A DNA stretch of 58,801 nucleotides from Siccirubricoccus phaeus (lineage in GTDB: Bacteria; Pseudomonadota; Alphaproteobacteria; Acetobacterales; Acetobacteraceae), in NCBI RefSeq assembly GCF_008360935.1, contig NZ_SRXO01000015.1, positions 1 to 58,801 on the forward strand, written 5' to 3'. Positions 33,698 to 41,329 of this stretch are shown in pieces; position 1 is the first letter of the stretch; each line of letters starts with the position of its first letter. The notes below the pieces were generated by a model, which saw nothing but the letters and a program-made list of their open reading frames with translations, ran no database searches and had not been told where the DNA came from. A program made the translations under genes and the position numbers.

Positions 33698-35086
33698 ATG
33701 CGGCTGCTCTACCTGCACCAGCATTTCTCCACCGCCGAGGGCGCCACCGGCACGCGGAGCCTCGCCATGGCGGCGGCGCTGGCGGCGCGGGGGCACCAGG
33801 TGACGATCGCCTGCGGGCAATATGCCGGCGCCGCCACCGGCCTTGCCGGCCCCTTCGAGGGCGGGCGGCGGGAGGGGCGGGTGGGACGGGTGCGGGTGGT
33901 GGAATTCGCCATCCCCTGCGGCAATGCCCAGGGCTTCGCGGCGCGCACCGCGGCCTTCCTGCGCTTTGCCGCCGCCGCCACCGGGCTGGCGCTGCGGGAG
34001 GACTGGGACCTGGTCATCGCCTCCTCCACCCCGCTGACCGTGGCGCTGCCGGCGCTGGCCGCCCAGGCGCAGCGCGGCACCCCCTTCGTCTTCGAGATCC
34101 GCGACCCCTGGCCGGAGCTGCCGCGCGCCATGGGGGTGGGCGGCGGCCCCGCCGCCTGGTGGGCCATGGACAGGCTGGCCGATGCCGCCTGCCGCCGCGC
34201 CGCCGCCGTGGTGGCGCTGAGCGAAGGCATGGCGGAGACGGCGATCGCCCATGGCGCCGCGCCCGGCCGGGTGAGCGTGCTGCCGAATGGCTGCGACACC
34301 GCGCTGTTCGGCCCCGCCGCCACGCCCTGGCGGCCGGATCGGGTGGGGGAGGCGGAGGTGCTGGCCGTCTATGCCGGGACGCATGGCGCGGCGAACGGGC
34401 TGGACCAATTGCTGGCCGCCGCCCGGCTGCTGGAGGCCCGGGGGACGGGGCAAGGCGCCGGGCCGGGGCTGCTGCTGGTGGGCGAGGGTGCCGAAAAACC
34501 CCGGCTGCGCGCCCGGGCGGCGACGCTCGGGCTGCGGCGGGTGGATTTCCTCGACCCGATGCCGAAGACGCGGCTGGCCGGGCTGCTGGCCGGGGCGCAG
34601 ATCGGCGTGCAGTGCCTGGCGCCGGTGCCGGCCTTCGCCGAATGGACCTCGCCGAACAAGCTGATGGACTACCTGGCGGCGGGGCTGCCGGTGGTAGCCA
34701 ATCTCGGCGGCCGGGCGGCGCGGCTGCTGGAGGCGGATCCGCTCGGCGCCTGCGGCGTGGCGGTGCCGCCGGGGGATGTCCCGGCGCTGGCCGCGGCGCT
34801 GGCAGGGCTGGCGGCGGACCCGGCACGGCGGGCGGCGCTGGGGGCCGCGGCGCGGGCGCAGGCTGAGGCGCGGTGGGACCGGCGGGTGCTGGCGGAGCTG
34901 TTCTGCCAGGTGGTGTCGGGGGCGCTGCCCCCGAGCCCCCGCCGGGGCCAGGACCTGGCCCCGGACCCCGGTCCGAGTTTGCGGTTCAACCTGCAGACTC
35001 CCACCGGGGTCCGGGGGGTGGTCCACCCCCCGGCGGGGTCCAGGGGCGGAGCCCCTGGTAGGGGTTTGGGGGCGAAGCCCCCATGA
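33698..35086 (+). CDS. Glycosyltransferase family 4 with a repeat-encoded C-terminal tail
   Basis: 462 residues. The N-terminal Rossmann half starts LLYLHQHFSTAEGATGTRSL; IRDPWPELPRAMG and the nucleotide-sugar site FAEWTSPNKLMDYLAAGLPV are typical of GT4 (WbuB-like) enzymes. The real fold ends near residue 407 (RVLAELFCQVVSG). The remaining ~54 residues (ALPPSPRRGQDLAPDPGPSL and on to GLGAKPP) are simply the reading of a dispersed GC-rich repeat. The stop overlaps the wecB ATG (ATGA), inside the repeat edge. Confidence 0.9.
   Translation: MRLLYLHQHFSTAEGATGTRSLAMAAALAARGHQVTIACGQYAGAATGLAGPFEGGRREGRVGRVRVVEFAIPCGNAQGFAARTAAFLRFAAAATGLALREDWDLVIASSTPLTVALPALAAQAQRGTPFVFEIRDPWPELPRAMGVGGGPAAWWAMDRLADAACRRAAAVVALSEGMAETAIAHGAAPGRVSVLPNGCDTALFGPAATPWRPDRVGEAEVLAVYAGTHGAANGLDQLLAAARLLEARGTGQGAGPGLLLVGEGAEKPRLRARAATLGLRRVDFLDPMPKTRLAGLLAGAQIGVQCLAPVPAFAEWTSPNKLMDYLAAGLPVVANLGGRAARLLEADPLGACGVAVPPGDVPALAAALAGLAADPARRAALGAAARAQAEARWDRRVLAELFCQVVSGALPPSPRRGQDLAPDPGPSLRFNLQTPTGVRGVVHPPAGSRGGAPGRGLGAKPP
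34932..35083 (+). repeat. GC-rich repeat (GGGGTGGTCCACCCCC family), copy C, overlapping coding sequence
   Basis: About 150 bp nearly identical to 50684-50832: CCCCGCCGGGGCCAGG, GACCCCGGTCCGAGTTTGCG, GTTCAACCTGC, CCGGGGGGTGGTCCACCCCC, GGAGCCCCTGG and GGGGGCGAAGCCCCC in order. It is translated as the GT4 tail and supplies both its stop and the start of wecB. Confidence 0.85.
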
Positions 35087-36156
35087 GCGAACTGCATCTC
35101 GTCGCCGCCGCCCGCCCCAACCTGCCGAAGCTGGCCGCACTTTGGCATGCCCTGGCCGGCGCCGGCCTGCCCCTGCGCCCGGTGCTGCTGCACACCGGCC
35201 AGCACCATGACGAGGCCATGTTCGGCGCCCATCTCGCCGCTCTCGGCCTGCCGCCGCCGGAGATCGCCCTCGGCGTGGGCGGCGGCAGCCATGCGGCGCT
35301 GACCGGCCGCACCATGATCGCCGCCGAGGCTGCGTGGCGCCCCCGCCGCCCCGCCCTGGTGGTGGTGCCCGGCGATGTGGATGGCGCCCTCGCCGCCACC
35401 CTGGCCGCCCGCAAGCTCGGCCTGCCGGTCGCGCATCTGGAAGCCGGGCTGCGCAATGGCGAGCGGGACATGCCGGAGGAGATCAACCGCCGCGCCATCG
35501 ACGCCATCGCCACCCTGCACTGGGCGCCGGACGCGGCGAGCGCCGCCCGCCTGCTGGCCGAGGGCCACGCCCCTGCGGGCGTGCGCGCCGTGGGCAACAG
35601 CATGGTGGACACGCTGCTGCGCAACCTGACCCGGGCGCGCGACCTGCCTCTGCCGGCCGGGCTGGTGCCGCTTGGCTATGGCGTCGTCACCCTGCACCGC
35701 GCCGGCAATGTGGACGACCCCGCCGCCTTCGCCCCGCTGCTGGATGCGCTGGCGGAGGCGGCCGCGCTGCTGCCCCTGGCCTGGCCGCTGCATCCCCGCA
35801 GCCGGGCGCGGCTGACGGCGCATGGGCTGGCGGTGCCGCCCGGCATCACCCTGCTGCCGCCCCTGCCCTATCTGGAATTCCTCTCCCTGCTCGCCGGCGC
35901 CCTGCTGGTGGCGACGGACAGCGGCGGGGTGCAGGAGGAAGCGACGGCGCTGGACCTGCCCTGCCTGACGCTGCGCCCCAGCACCGAACGGCCGGTGACG
36001 CTGGAGCTCGGCAGCAGCCGGCTGGTGCCGCGGGCGGGCCTGCCGGCAGCGGTGCGGCAGGTGCTGGCGGGGGAATGGCCCAGGGCGCGGCCCATCCCGC
36101 TATGGGACGGCCAGGCGGGCGCCCGGATGGTCGCGCATCTGCGGGAGTGGCTGTGA
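35083..36156 (+). CDS. wecB: UDP-N-acetylglucosamine 2-epimerase (non-hydrolysing)
   Basis: 357 residues. Family motifs are LLHTGQHHDEAMF near residue 43, HLEAGLRNGERDMPEEINRR near 119 (catalytic Asp/Glu) and TDSGGVQEEATAL near 281 with the UDP-binding segment. The enzyme interconverts UDP-GlcNAc and UDP-ManNAc for surface polysaccharide. The ATG is formed at the edge of a GC-rich repeat and overlaps the stop of the glycosyltransferase by 4 bases, so it likely depends on translational coupling. Slightly shorter than the usual 370-380. Confidence 0.9.
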   Translation: MSELHLVAAARPNLPKLAALWHALAGAGLPLRPVLLHTGQHHDEAMFGAHLAALGLPPPEIALGVGGGSHAALTGRTMIAAEAAWRPRRPALVVVPGDVDGALAATLAARKLGLPVAHLEAGLRNGERDMPEEINRRAIDAIATLHWAPDAASAARLLAEGHAPAGVRAVGNSMVDTLLRNLTRARDLPLPAGLVPLGYGVVTLHRAGNVDDPAAFAPLLDALAEAAALLPLAWPLHPRSRARLTAHGLAVPPGITLLPPLPYLEFLSLLAGALLVATDSGGVQEEATALDLPCLTLRPSTERPVTLELGSSRLVPRAGLPAAVRQVLAGEWPRARPIPLWDGQAGARMVAHLREWL

Positions 36157-37946
36157 TGCTGGATGATCCTCGCCCGGCCGCGCCGGGGGCTGGCCCGGCC
36201 CCGCCATGGCTGGGTCGGCCATCGACCTCGCCGGCGGGACCGGAGATACCGCGCGGGACCAGGCGCTTCCGCGCCCTGCTGGAGCGGCACCTCCCCCGCC
36301 CGCCGCTTCCGGCGCAGCGCAGAGGCCCGGGCGCCGCGGGCCTTGGTGCGCCGGGCCCGGGCCTCGCCGAAGGCGGCACTCTCTCCCCGGATGTCCTGCT
36401 GCTTTCCGCCGCCCACCCCCCGGACGACATCCGCGTCGTCCGCAAGGAAGGCGCCGCCCTGGCCGAGGCCGGCTGGCGCATCCGCCACCTCGCCCCCGGC
36501 GCCGCGGCATTGCCGGCCGCCGCCGGGGGGGCGTTGGAGATCCATCGCACCCCCGGGACCGCGGCGTCGCCCGCCGCTGCCGGCGGGGTGTCGGGGACCC
36601 GTCCTACCCCCGGCGCTGTGGCGCCGTCCGCCGCTGCCGGCAAGGCGTCGGAGACCCATCGTGCCTCCGGCCCCGCAGCGCCGCTCGTCGCCATCAGCAT
36701 GGCGTCGGAGACCCATCGTGCCTCCGGCCCCGCAGCGCCGCTCGTCGCCGTCAGCATGGCGTTGGAGACCCATCGTGCCACCGGCGCTGCGGCGCCGCTC
36801 GTCGCCGTCAGCATGGCGTTGGAGACCCATCGTGCCACCGGCGCTGCGGCGCCGCTCGTCGCCGTCAGCATGGCGTTGGAGACCCATCATGCCCCCGGCG
36901 CCGCGGCGCCGCTCGTCGCCGTAGGCGCGGCGTCGGAGACTGATCGTGCCCCCGGCGCCGCGGCGCCGCTCGCCGTCTCCGGCGTGATGCTGGAAACCTA
37001 TCGCCGCGCCTCCGGCTGGCGGGGCCGGCTGCTGGGTATCCTTCCCCTCGCCCACCGCGCCGCCGCCAGCGGCGCCCGCGTGATCCATGCCAGCGAGCCG
37101 GATGCCTGGTTCGCCGCCCTCCTCGCCGCCCGCCGCACCGGCGCGCGCGTCGTGATCGACGTGCATGAGCACTACCCGTCCCGGCTGAATGCCAAGCTGC
37201 CCGCGCCGCTGCGCCCCCTGGCGCGTGGCCTGATCCGCCTGGCCTGCCGCATCGCCGGCCGGCTAGCCGATGCGGTGGTGGTGGCGAAGGACGGCCTCGC
37301 CGGGGATTTCGGCCGTCGCGCCCGTATCGTGCCGGTGCGGAATTACGCCCTGCCCAGCCCGGTCGCGCCCCGCCGCCACGCCCCGGGGCCGGTGACGCTG
37401 GCGCATGCCGGCGCCCTCGGCCGCAGCCGCGGCTGGCCGCAGATGCTGGCGGCGCTGGCGCTCTGCCCGCCCGGCACCAGGCTCCGCCTGATCGGCCGGT
37501 TCACCGATGGCAGCGAGGCCGATTTCCACGCCGAGGCCGCCCGCCTCGGCCTGACCGACCGCATCGAGACCCTTGCCTGGATGCCGCATGCGGAGGCCCT
37601 GGCCCGGCTGGCGGAGGCGGATATCGCCCTGGTGCTGTTCCAGCCGGGCGAGGTGAACCACACCCTCGCTCTGCCGCATAAGCTGTTCGACGCCATGCTG
37701 GCCGGCCTGCCCGTCATCGCCCCGGATTTCGCCACCGAGGTCGCCACGGTGGTGCGCGAGGCCGGCTGCGGCGAGCTGGTGCCGACCGGCAATGCCGCCG
37801 CCATCGCCGGGGCGGTGGCCCGCCTCGCTTCCCCCGCCCGCCGCCAGGCGCTGGGCGAGGCCGGGCGCGCCGCCGCCCTCGGCCGCTTCGGCTGGGCGGC
37901 GGAGGCGGCGCGGCTGGTGGCGCTGTACCGCGACCTGCTGGGCTGA
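36156..37946 (+). CDS. Glycosyltransferase (GT4-like) interrupted by a 19-residue tandem repeat
   Basis: 596 residues. The catalytic fold is recognisable: DVLLLSAAHPPDDIRVVRKE near 87, HASEPDAWFAALLAA near 309, VIDVHEHYPSRL near 331 and the sugar-nucleotide site VNHTLALPHKLFDAMLAGLP near 500. Residues 126-277 are eight copies of a 19-residue unit (consensus ALETHRATGAAAPLVAVSM) inserted between the second and third N-terminal strands. The sequence right after the array (MLETYRRASG) looks like the parent of the unit. Without the array the length would be ~444, close to the family norm. The start overlaps the wecB stop (TGATG). The first ~85 residues are Pro/Ala-rich and of no clear domain. Confidence 0.85.
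   Translation: MLDDPRPAAPGAGPAPPWLGRPSTSPAGPEIPRGTRRFRALLERHLPRPPLPAQRRGPGAAGLGAPGPGLAEGGTLSPDVLLLSAAHPPDDIRVVRKEGAALAEAGWRIRHLAPGAAALPAAAGGALEIHRTPGTAASPAAAGGVSGTRPTPGAVAPSAAAGKASETHRASGPAAPLVAISMASETHRASGPAAPLVAVSMALETHRATGAAAPLVAVSMALETHRATGAAAPLVAVSMALETHHAPGAAAPLVAVGAASETDRAPGAAAPLAVSGVMLETYRRASGWRGRLLGILPLAHRAAASGARVIHASEPDAWFAALLAARRTGARVVIDVHEHYPSRLNAKLPAPLRPLARGLIRLACRIAGRLADAVVVAKDGLAGDFGRRARIVPVRNYALPSPVAPRRHAPGPVTLAHAGALGRSRGWPQMLAALALCPPGTRLRLIGRFTDGSEADFHAEAARLGLTDRIETLAWMPHAEALARLAEADIALVLFQPGEVNHTLALPHKLFDAMLAGLPVIAPDFATEVATVVREAGCGELVPTGNAAAIAGAVARLASPARRQALGEAGRAAALGRFGWAAEAARLVALYRDLLG
36531..36986 (+). repeat. 57-bp minisatellite, 8 copies, inside a glycosyltransferase gene
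   Basis: Units start at 36531, 36588, 36645, 36702, 36759, 36816, 36873 and 36930. The middle four are nearly identical and the outer ones diverged. The period is a multiple of three, so copy-number change keeps the frame. The 57-bp phase continues into the native codons at 36987 (ATGCTGGAAACCTATCGC). Confidence 0.92.
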
Positions 37947-38079
37947 AGACCGACGGGAGCGGCCGCTGCCCGCCCGCCCAGGCGCCGAACGAGGCCGCGC
38001 GCCATACCCCTGCCGCTTCGGCCAGCGAAGGCGGCCGCCGCCACCCTCGAACCGCCTCTCAGCCACGGCCGGGAGCGCC

Positions 38080-40290
38080 ATGGCCAGCCACGCATTTCCC
38101 CGCGTTTCAGCCGTCCAGCCGGCGGTGGCGCCGGGGCAGGAAGCAGCCTATAGCAACCGCATGGCCCGCCTCGCGCCGCACCGCATCCTCCTCAACCTGC
38201 TGCTCGATTCGGCGCTCGCCTGCCTGGCCCTGCCGCTGGCGCTGCTGCTGGCGACGCCGGGCGACTGGCCGCCGGCCGCCTGGTGGTCGGGTGCCGTCCC
38301 CGGCGCCGCCCTGGCGCTCGGGCTGGGCGGGCTGCCGGTGCGGCTGCCGCAGCAATACTGGCGCTTCGCCGGGCTGCGGGACCTGCTGGGCATCGCCGGC
38401 GCCGCGCTGCTCGGTGCCCTGCTGTTCTGGGGCGGGCTGCTGCTGCTCGGCGCCTGGCGGCCGGCCAACCCGGCCTTCCCCGCGCTGCACGCCCTCGTCC
38501 TCGGCATGCTGCTCGGCCTGCCGCGCATCGCCGGCCGGCTGCAGCAGACCCGCCACGCCGCCGAAGCCGAGGCCAGCGCCCAGCCCGTGCTGCTGGTCGG
38601 CGCCGGGGATGCGGCGGACCTCTTCATCCGCGCCCTCGCCGGCGAAAGGCGGCCGAGCTACCGCGTCATCGGCATCCTCTCCATGCGCTCCCGCCAGGCC
38701 GGGCGGCGCATCCAGGGCCACCCCATCCTCGGCACCTCGGAGGATGCCGCCGCCATCCTCGACCGCCTCCGCGCCGAGGGCCGGCTGCCCGCCCTCATCG
38801 TCCTCGCCACCCCGCACGCCCAGGGGCCGGCGCTGGAGGCGCTGCTGGACGCCGCCGACCGCCATGGCGTGCCGGTCCGCCGCGCCCCCTCCGTCACCGC
38901 GCTCGACCCCGCCGCCGCCCATGCCGCGGACCGGCTGGCGCCGCCCGGCGGCCCCCGCCTCCAGCTCCGCCCCGTCGCCATCGAGGATCTGCTGGACCGC
39001 CCGCAAGTGCCGCTGGACCGCGACGGCATGGCCCGGCTGGTGCAGGGCCGCCGCGTCCTCGTCACCGGCGCCGGCGGCACCATCGGCGGCGAGCTGGCGC
39101 GGCAGGTGGCGGCGCTCGGCCCCGCCCAGCTCACCCTGCTGGATCACGGCGAATACGTCCTCTACGAAATCGACCTGGAGTTGCGGGAGCGCCACCCGGA
39201 ACTGCCCCGCCGCGCCGTGCTGGCCGATGTCCGCGACGAGGGCCGCATCCGCCGCCTCTTCGAGGACATCCGCCCGGAGCTGGTCTTCCACGCCGCCGCG
39301 CTGAAGCATGTGCCGATGGTGGAGAACGACCCGCTGGAGGGGCTGCTGACCAACGCCCTCGGCACCCGCATCGTCGCCGATGCGGCGCGGGCGGTGGGCT
39401 GCCGGGCCATGGTCTTCATCTCCACCGACAAGGCGGTGAACCCGACCAGCGTGATGGGCGCCAGCAAGCGCCTTGCCGAGATGTACTGCCAGGCGCTGGA
39501 CATGGCCGCCCGCGCCGGCGAGGGCGCCGCCGCGCAGGGTGCCCCCAGCCCCGCCGGCCATCACCCCCCCGGTGCCTCCGGCCACCATCTCCCCGGCGCC
39601 TCCGGCCATCACCCCCCCGGCGCCTCCGGCCATCACCCCCCCGGCGCCTCCGGCCATCACCCCCCCGGCGCCTCCGGCCATCACCCCCCCGGCGCCTCCG
39701 GCGCCATGCGCTGCGTCACCGTCCGCTTCGGCAATGTGCTGGGCTCCACCGGCAGCGTGGTGCCGCTGTTCCGCCGCCAGCTCGAGCGCGGCGGGCCGCT
39801 GACCGTCACCCACCCCGATATGCGCCGCTACTTCATGACAGTGCGGGAAGCGGTGGGCCTCGTCCTCCAGGCCAGCGTCATCGGCGCGGAAGACCGGGCC
39901 GACCAGCCGCCGGAGCTGCGCGAGGGCGGCATCTTCGTCCTCGACATGGGCAAGCCGGTGAAGATCGTGGACCTGGCGCGACGCATGATCCGCCTCGCCG
40001 GCCTCCGGCCGGAGGAGGATGTGGAGATCCGCTTCACCGGCCTCCGCCCCGGCGAGAAACTGTATGAGGAGCTGTTCCACGGCCAGGAACCGCCCCGCCC
40101 GACGGAATTCCCCGGCCTGCTGGTGGCCACGCCGCGCACCGCCGACCCGGCCCTGGTCGGCCGCGCCATCGACGAGATCGCCACCGCGGCGCGGGGCGGG
40201 GCGCCGCGGGCGGCGCTGGCGCAGCTCGGCCGGCTGGTGCCGGAATTCGACCACAACGCCGACGGGGCGGGCAGCCGCGCGGCGCAATAG
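38080..40290 (+). CDS. Nucleoside-diphosphate-sugar epimerase/dehydratase (FlaA1/CapD/WbpM family)
   Basis: 736 residues. About four N-terminal helices (from RILLNLLLDSALACLALPLA to ~150), a CoA-binding-like Rossmann domain (VLLVGAGDAADLFIRAL), then the SDR domain with VTGAGGTIGGEL near 329 and STDKAVNPTSVMGASKRLAE near 448, where Met replaces the usual Tyr as in WbpM/FlaA1. This class is a 4,6-dehydratase or C5-epimerase of UDP-GlcNAc at the membrane. Residues 493-540 are six copies of GHHPPGAS inserted between the catalytic Lys and RFGNVLGSTGSV. The start is 38080; ATG 38161 is possible. It probably feeds the aminotransferase at 32469. Confidence 0.92.
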   Translation: MASHAFPRVSAVQPAVAPGQEAAYSNRMARLAPHRILLNLLLDSALACLALPLALLLATPGDWPPAAWWSGAVPGAALALGLGGLPVRLPQQYWRFAGLRDLLGIAGAALLGALLFWGGLLLLGAWRPANPAFPALHALVLGMLLGLPRIAGRLQQTRHAAEAEASAQPVLLVGAGDAADLFIRALAGERRPSYRVIGILSMRSRQAGRRIQGHPILGTSEDAAAILDRLRAEGRLPALIVLATPHAQGPALEALLDAADRHGVPVRRAPSVTALDPAAAHAADRLAPPGGPRLQLRPVAIEDLLDRPQVPLDRDGMARLVQGRRVLVTGAGGTIGGELARQVAALGPAQLTLLDHGEYVLYEIDLELRERHPELPRRAVLADVRDEGRIRRLFEDIRPELVFHAAALKHVPMVENDPLEGLLTNALGTRIVADAARAVGCRAMVFISTDKAVNPTSVMGASKRLAEMYCQALDMAARAGEGAAAQGAPSPAGHHPPGASGHHLPGASGHHPPGASGHHPPGASGHHPPGASGHHPPGASGAMRCVTVRFGNVLGSTGSVVPLFRRQLERGGPLTVTHPDMRRYFMTVREAVGLVLQASVIGAEDRADQPPELREGGIFVLDMGKPVKIVDLARRMIRLAGLRPEEDVEIRFTGLRPGEKLYEELFHGQEPPRPTEFPGLLVATPRTADPALVGRAIDEIATAARGGAPRAALAQLGRLVPEFDHNADGAGSRAAQ
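39556..39699 (+). repeat. 24-bp minisatellite, 6 copies, inside the dehydratase gene
   Basis: Unit GGCCATCACCCCCCCGGCGC plus CTCC. Units 3-6 are identical, 1 and 2 differ by a few bases. In frame, it encodes GHHPPGAS; the two His per unit make a His/Pro-rich loop. Confidence 0.95.
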
Positions 40291-40464
40291 CCCAGGCGCC
40301 CCACGCCGCCGCTTGCGACTCCGCCGCCCCTCCCCCCCTCCCGGCCCCGCCGCCTTCCCACCCCCCGCGCAACCCATTGCCCCGCCCCGCCTTCCGGCGG
40401 GCGGTTGCCCTGCCCCGCCGCTTTGGGCAGGTTGCCCGAACCCCGATGCACCACAGGAGGAAAG

Positions 40465-40932
40465 ATGCACGTCATGCGACCCATGACCCTGCCGGCCGCC
40501 CTCGCGGCAGCCTGGCTCGGCCTCGCCACGCCTGCCCTCGCCCAAGGGACGAGCCCAGGGATGCGCCCCGGGACGGGCGGCAGCGGCACCCCGACCTCCG
40601 TCAGTACCACCGCGGACCTCGCCGCCATCTGCCTGCCGACGGCGCAGGACCCGCAGCGGCTGGAAGCCATCGCCTATTGCCAGGGCTACATGACGGCGGC
40701 CGGCCAGTACCACAGCATGCTGCACCGCCCGGGCGGGCGGCGCCGGCCGCTCTACTGCCTGCCGAACCCGGCGCCGACGGTGGCGGAAAGCGCCATCGCC
40801 TTCGCCCAATGGGCCCGGCAGAACCCGCAATACAACCAGGAGCCGGCGCTGGACGGGCTGTTCCGCTGGGCCCAGGCCACCTACCCCTGCCCGCAGGAGG
40901 CGGCCCCCAGCCGCCCCCGGACCAGCCGTTGA
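40465..40932 (+). CDS. Exported Rap1a/Tai-like protein
   Basis: 155 residues with a signal peptide (PMTLPAALAAAWLGLATPAL-AQ). The mature part keeps the Rap1a immunity-type pattern: ADLAAICLP, AIAYCQGYMTAAGQY, LYCLPNP, AIAFAQWARQNPQYNQEPAL and AQATYPCP, with paired Cys likely disulfide-bonded. In Serratia, Rap1a neutralises a T6SS effector, but in alphaproteobacteria such proteins are common without T6SS, and no effector is seen here. AGGAGG at 40455-40460 fixes the start. The next gene follows 11 bases later. Confidence 0.75.
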   Translation: MHVMRPMTLPAALAAAWLGLATPALAQGTSPGMRPGTGGSGTPTSVSTTADLAAICLPTAQDPQRLEAIAYCQGYMTAAGQYHSMLHRPGGRRRPLYCLPNPAPTVAESAIAFAQWARQNPQYNQEPALDGLFRWAQATYPCPQEAAPSRPRTSR

Positions 40933-40943
40933 GGAGGAGCACC

Positions 40944-41240
40944 ATGGCCATGACCAAGCTGCGTGGAATGGCGCCCGCCGCGGCCCTGCTGGCCGCCGTG
41001 AGCCTGGGCGGCTGTGAGAACGCGACGCGGACAGAACGCAATGTCGGCACCGGCGCGCTGGGCGGCGCGGCGCTGGGGGGGCTGATCGGCTCCTTCAGCG
41101 GCAACCTCGGCTGGGGCGCACTGCTGGGCACCGCTGCCGGCGCCGGGGCGGGGTATCTGTACGAGCAATCCGAACGGTCGTCGGACCGGGCGTACCAGCA
41201 GGGGGTGCGGGACGCGCGGGGGCGGCGTAGGGGGTATTGA
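40944..41240 (+). CDS. Small glycine-zipper lipoprotein
   Basis: 98 residues. A lipoprotein signal with lipobox LGGC (Cys near residue 24) is followed by a glycine-zipper region (GTGALGGAALGGLIGSFSGN and GALLGTAAGAGAGYLYEQ), as in SlyB/osmotically inducible outer-membrane lipoproteins. The C-terminus is basic (RDARGRRRGY). GAGGAGGAGC precedes the ATG. Role unknown, probably envelope integrity. Confidence 0.75.
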   Translation: MAMTKLRGMAPAAALLAAVSLGGCENATRTERNVGTGALGGAALGGLIGSFSGNLGWGALLGTAAGAGAGYLYEQSERSSDRAYQQGVRDARGRRRGY

Positions 41241-41257
41241 GTTAGGGCGTATGTGTC

Positions 41258-41313
41258 AGGGGGGCGCTGCCCCCTGAAACCCCCGCAAGGAGGGCGCTGC
41301 CCTCCTTGCGGGG
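41258..41313. terminator. Two strong hairpins at the low-GC island boundary
   Basis: A GGGGGCGCTGCCCCC-type stem (41258-41277) is followed by a perfect 15-bp stem CCCCGCAAGGAGGGC / GCCCTCCTTGCGGGG with a three-base loop (41281-41313). No T run, so termination may need Rho. They belong to the same GC-rich repeat theme and mark the left edge of the low-GC segment. Confidence 0.55.
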
Positions 41314-41329
41314 CCCACCAAGGCCCCCC

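Noticed and set aside
36531..36986. On/off phase variation by slippage
   Set aside because: The unit is 57 bp, a multiple of three, so gain or loss keeps the reading frame; only length variation is supported.
40465..40932. Type VI secretion immunity pair
   Set aside because: The Rap1a/Tai fold is plausible, but no effector, VgrG, PAAR or other T6SS gene is near.
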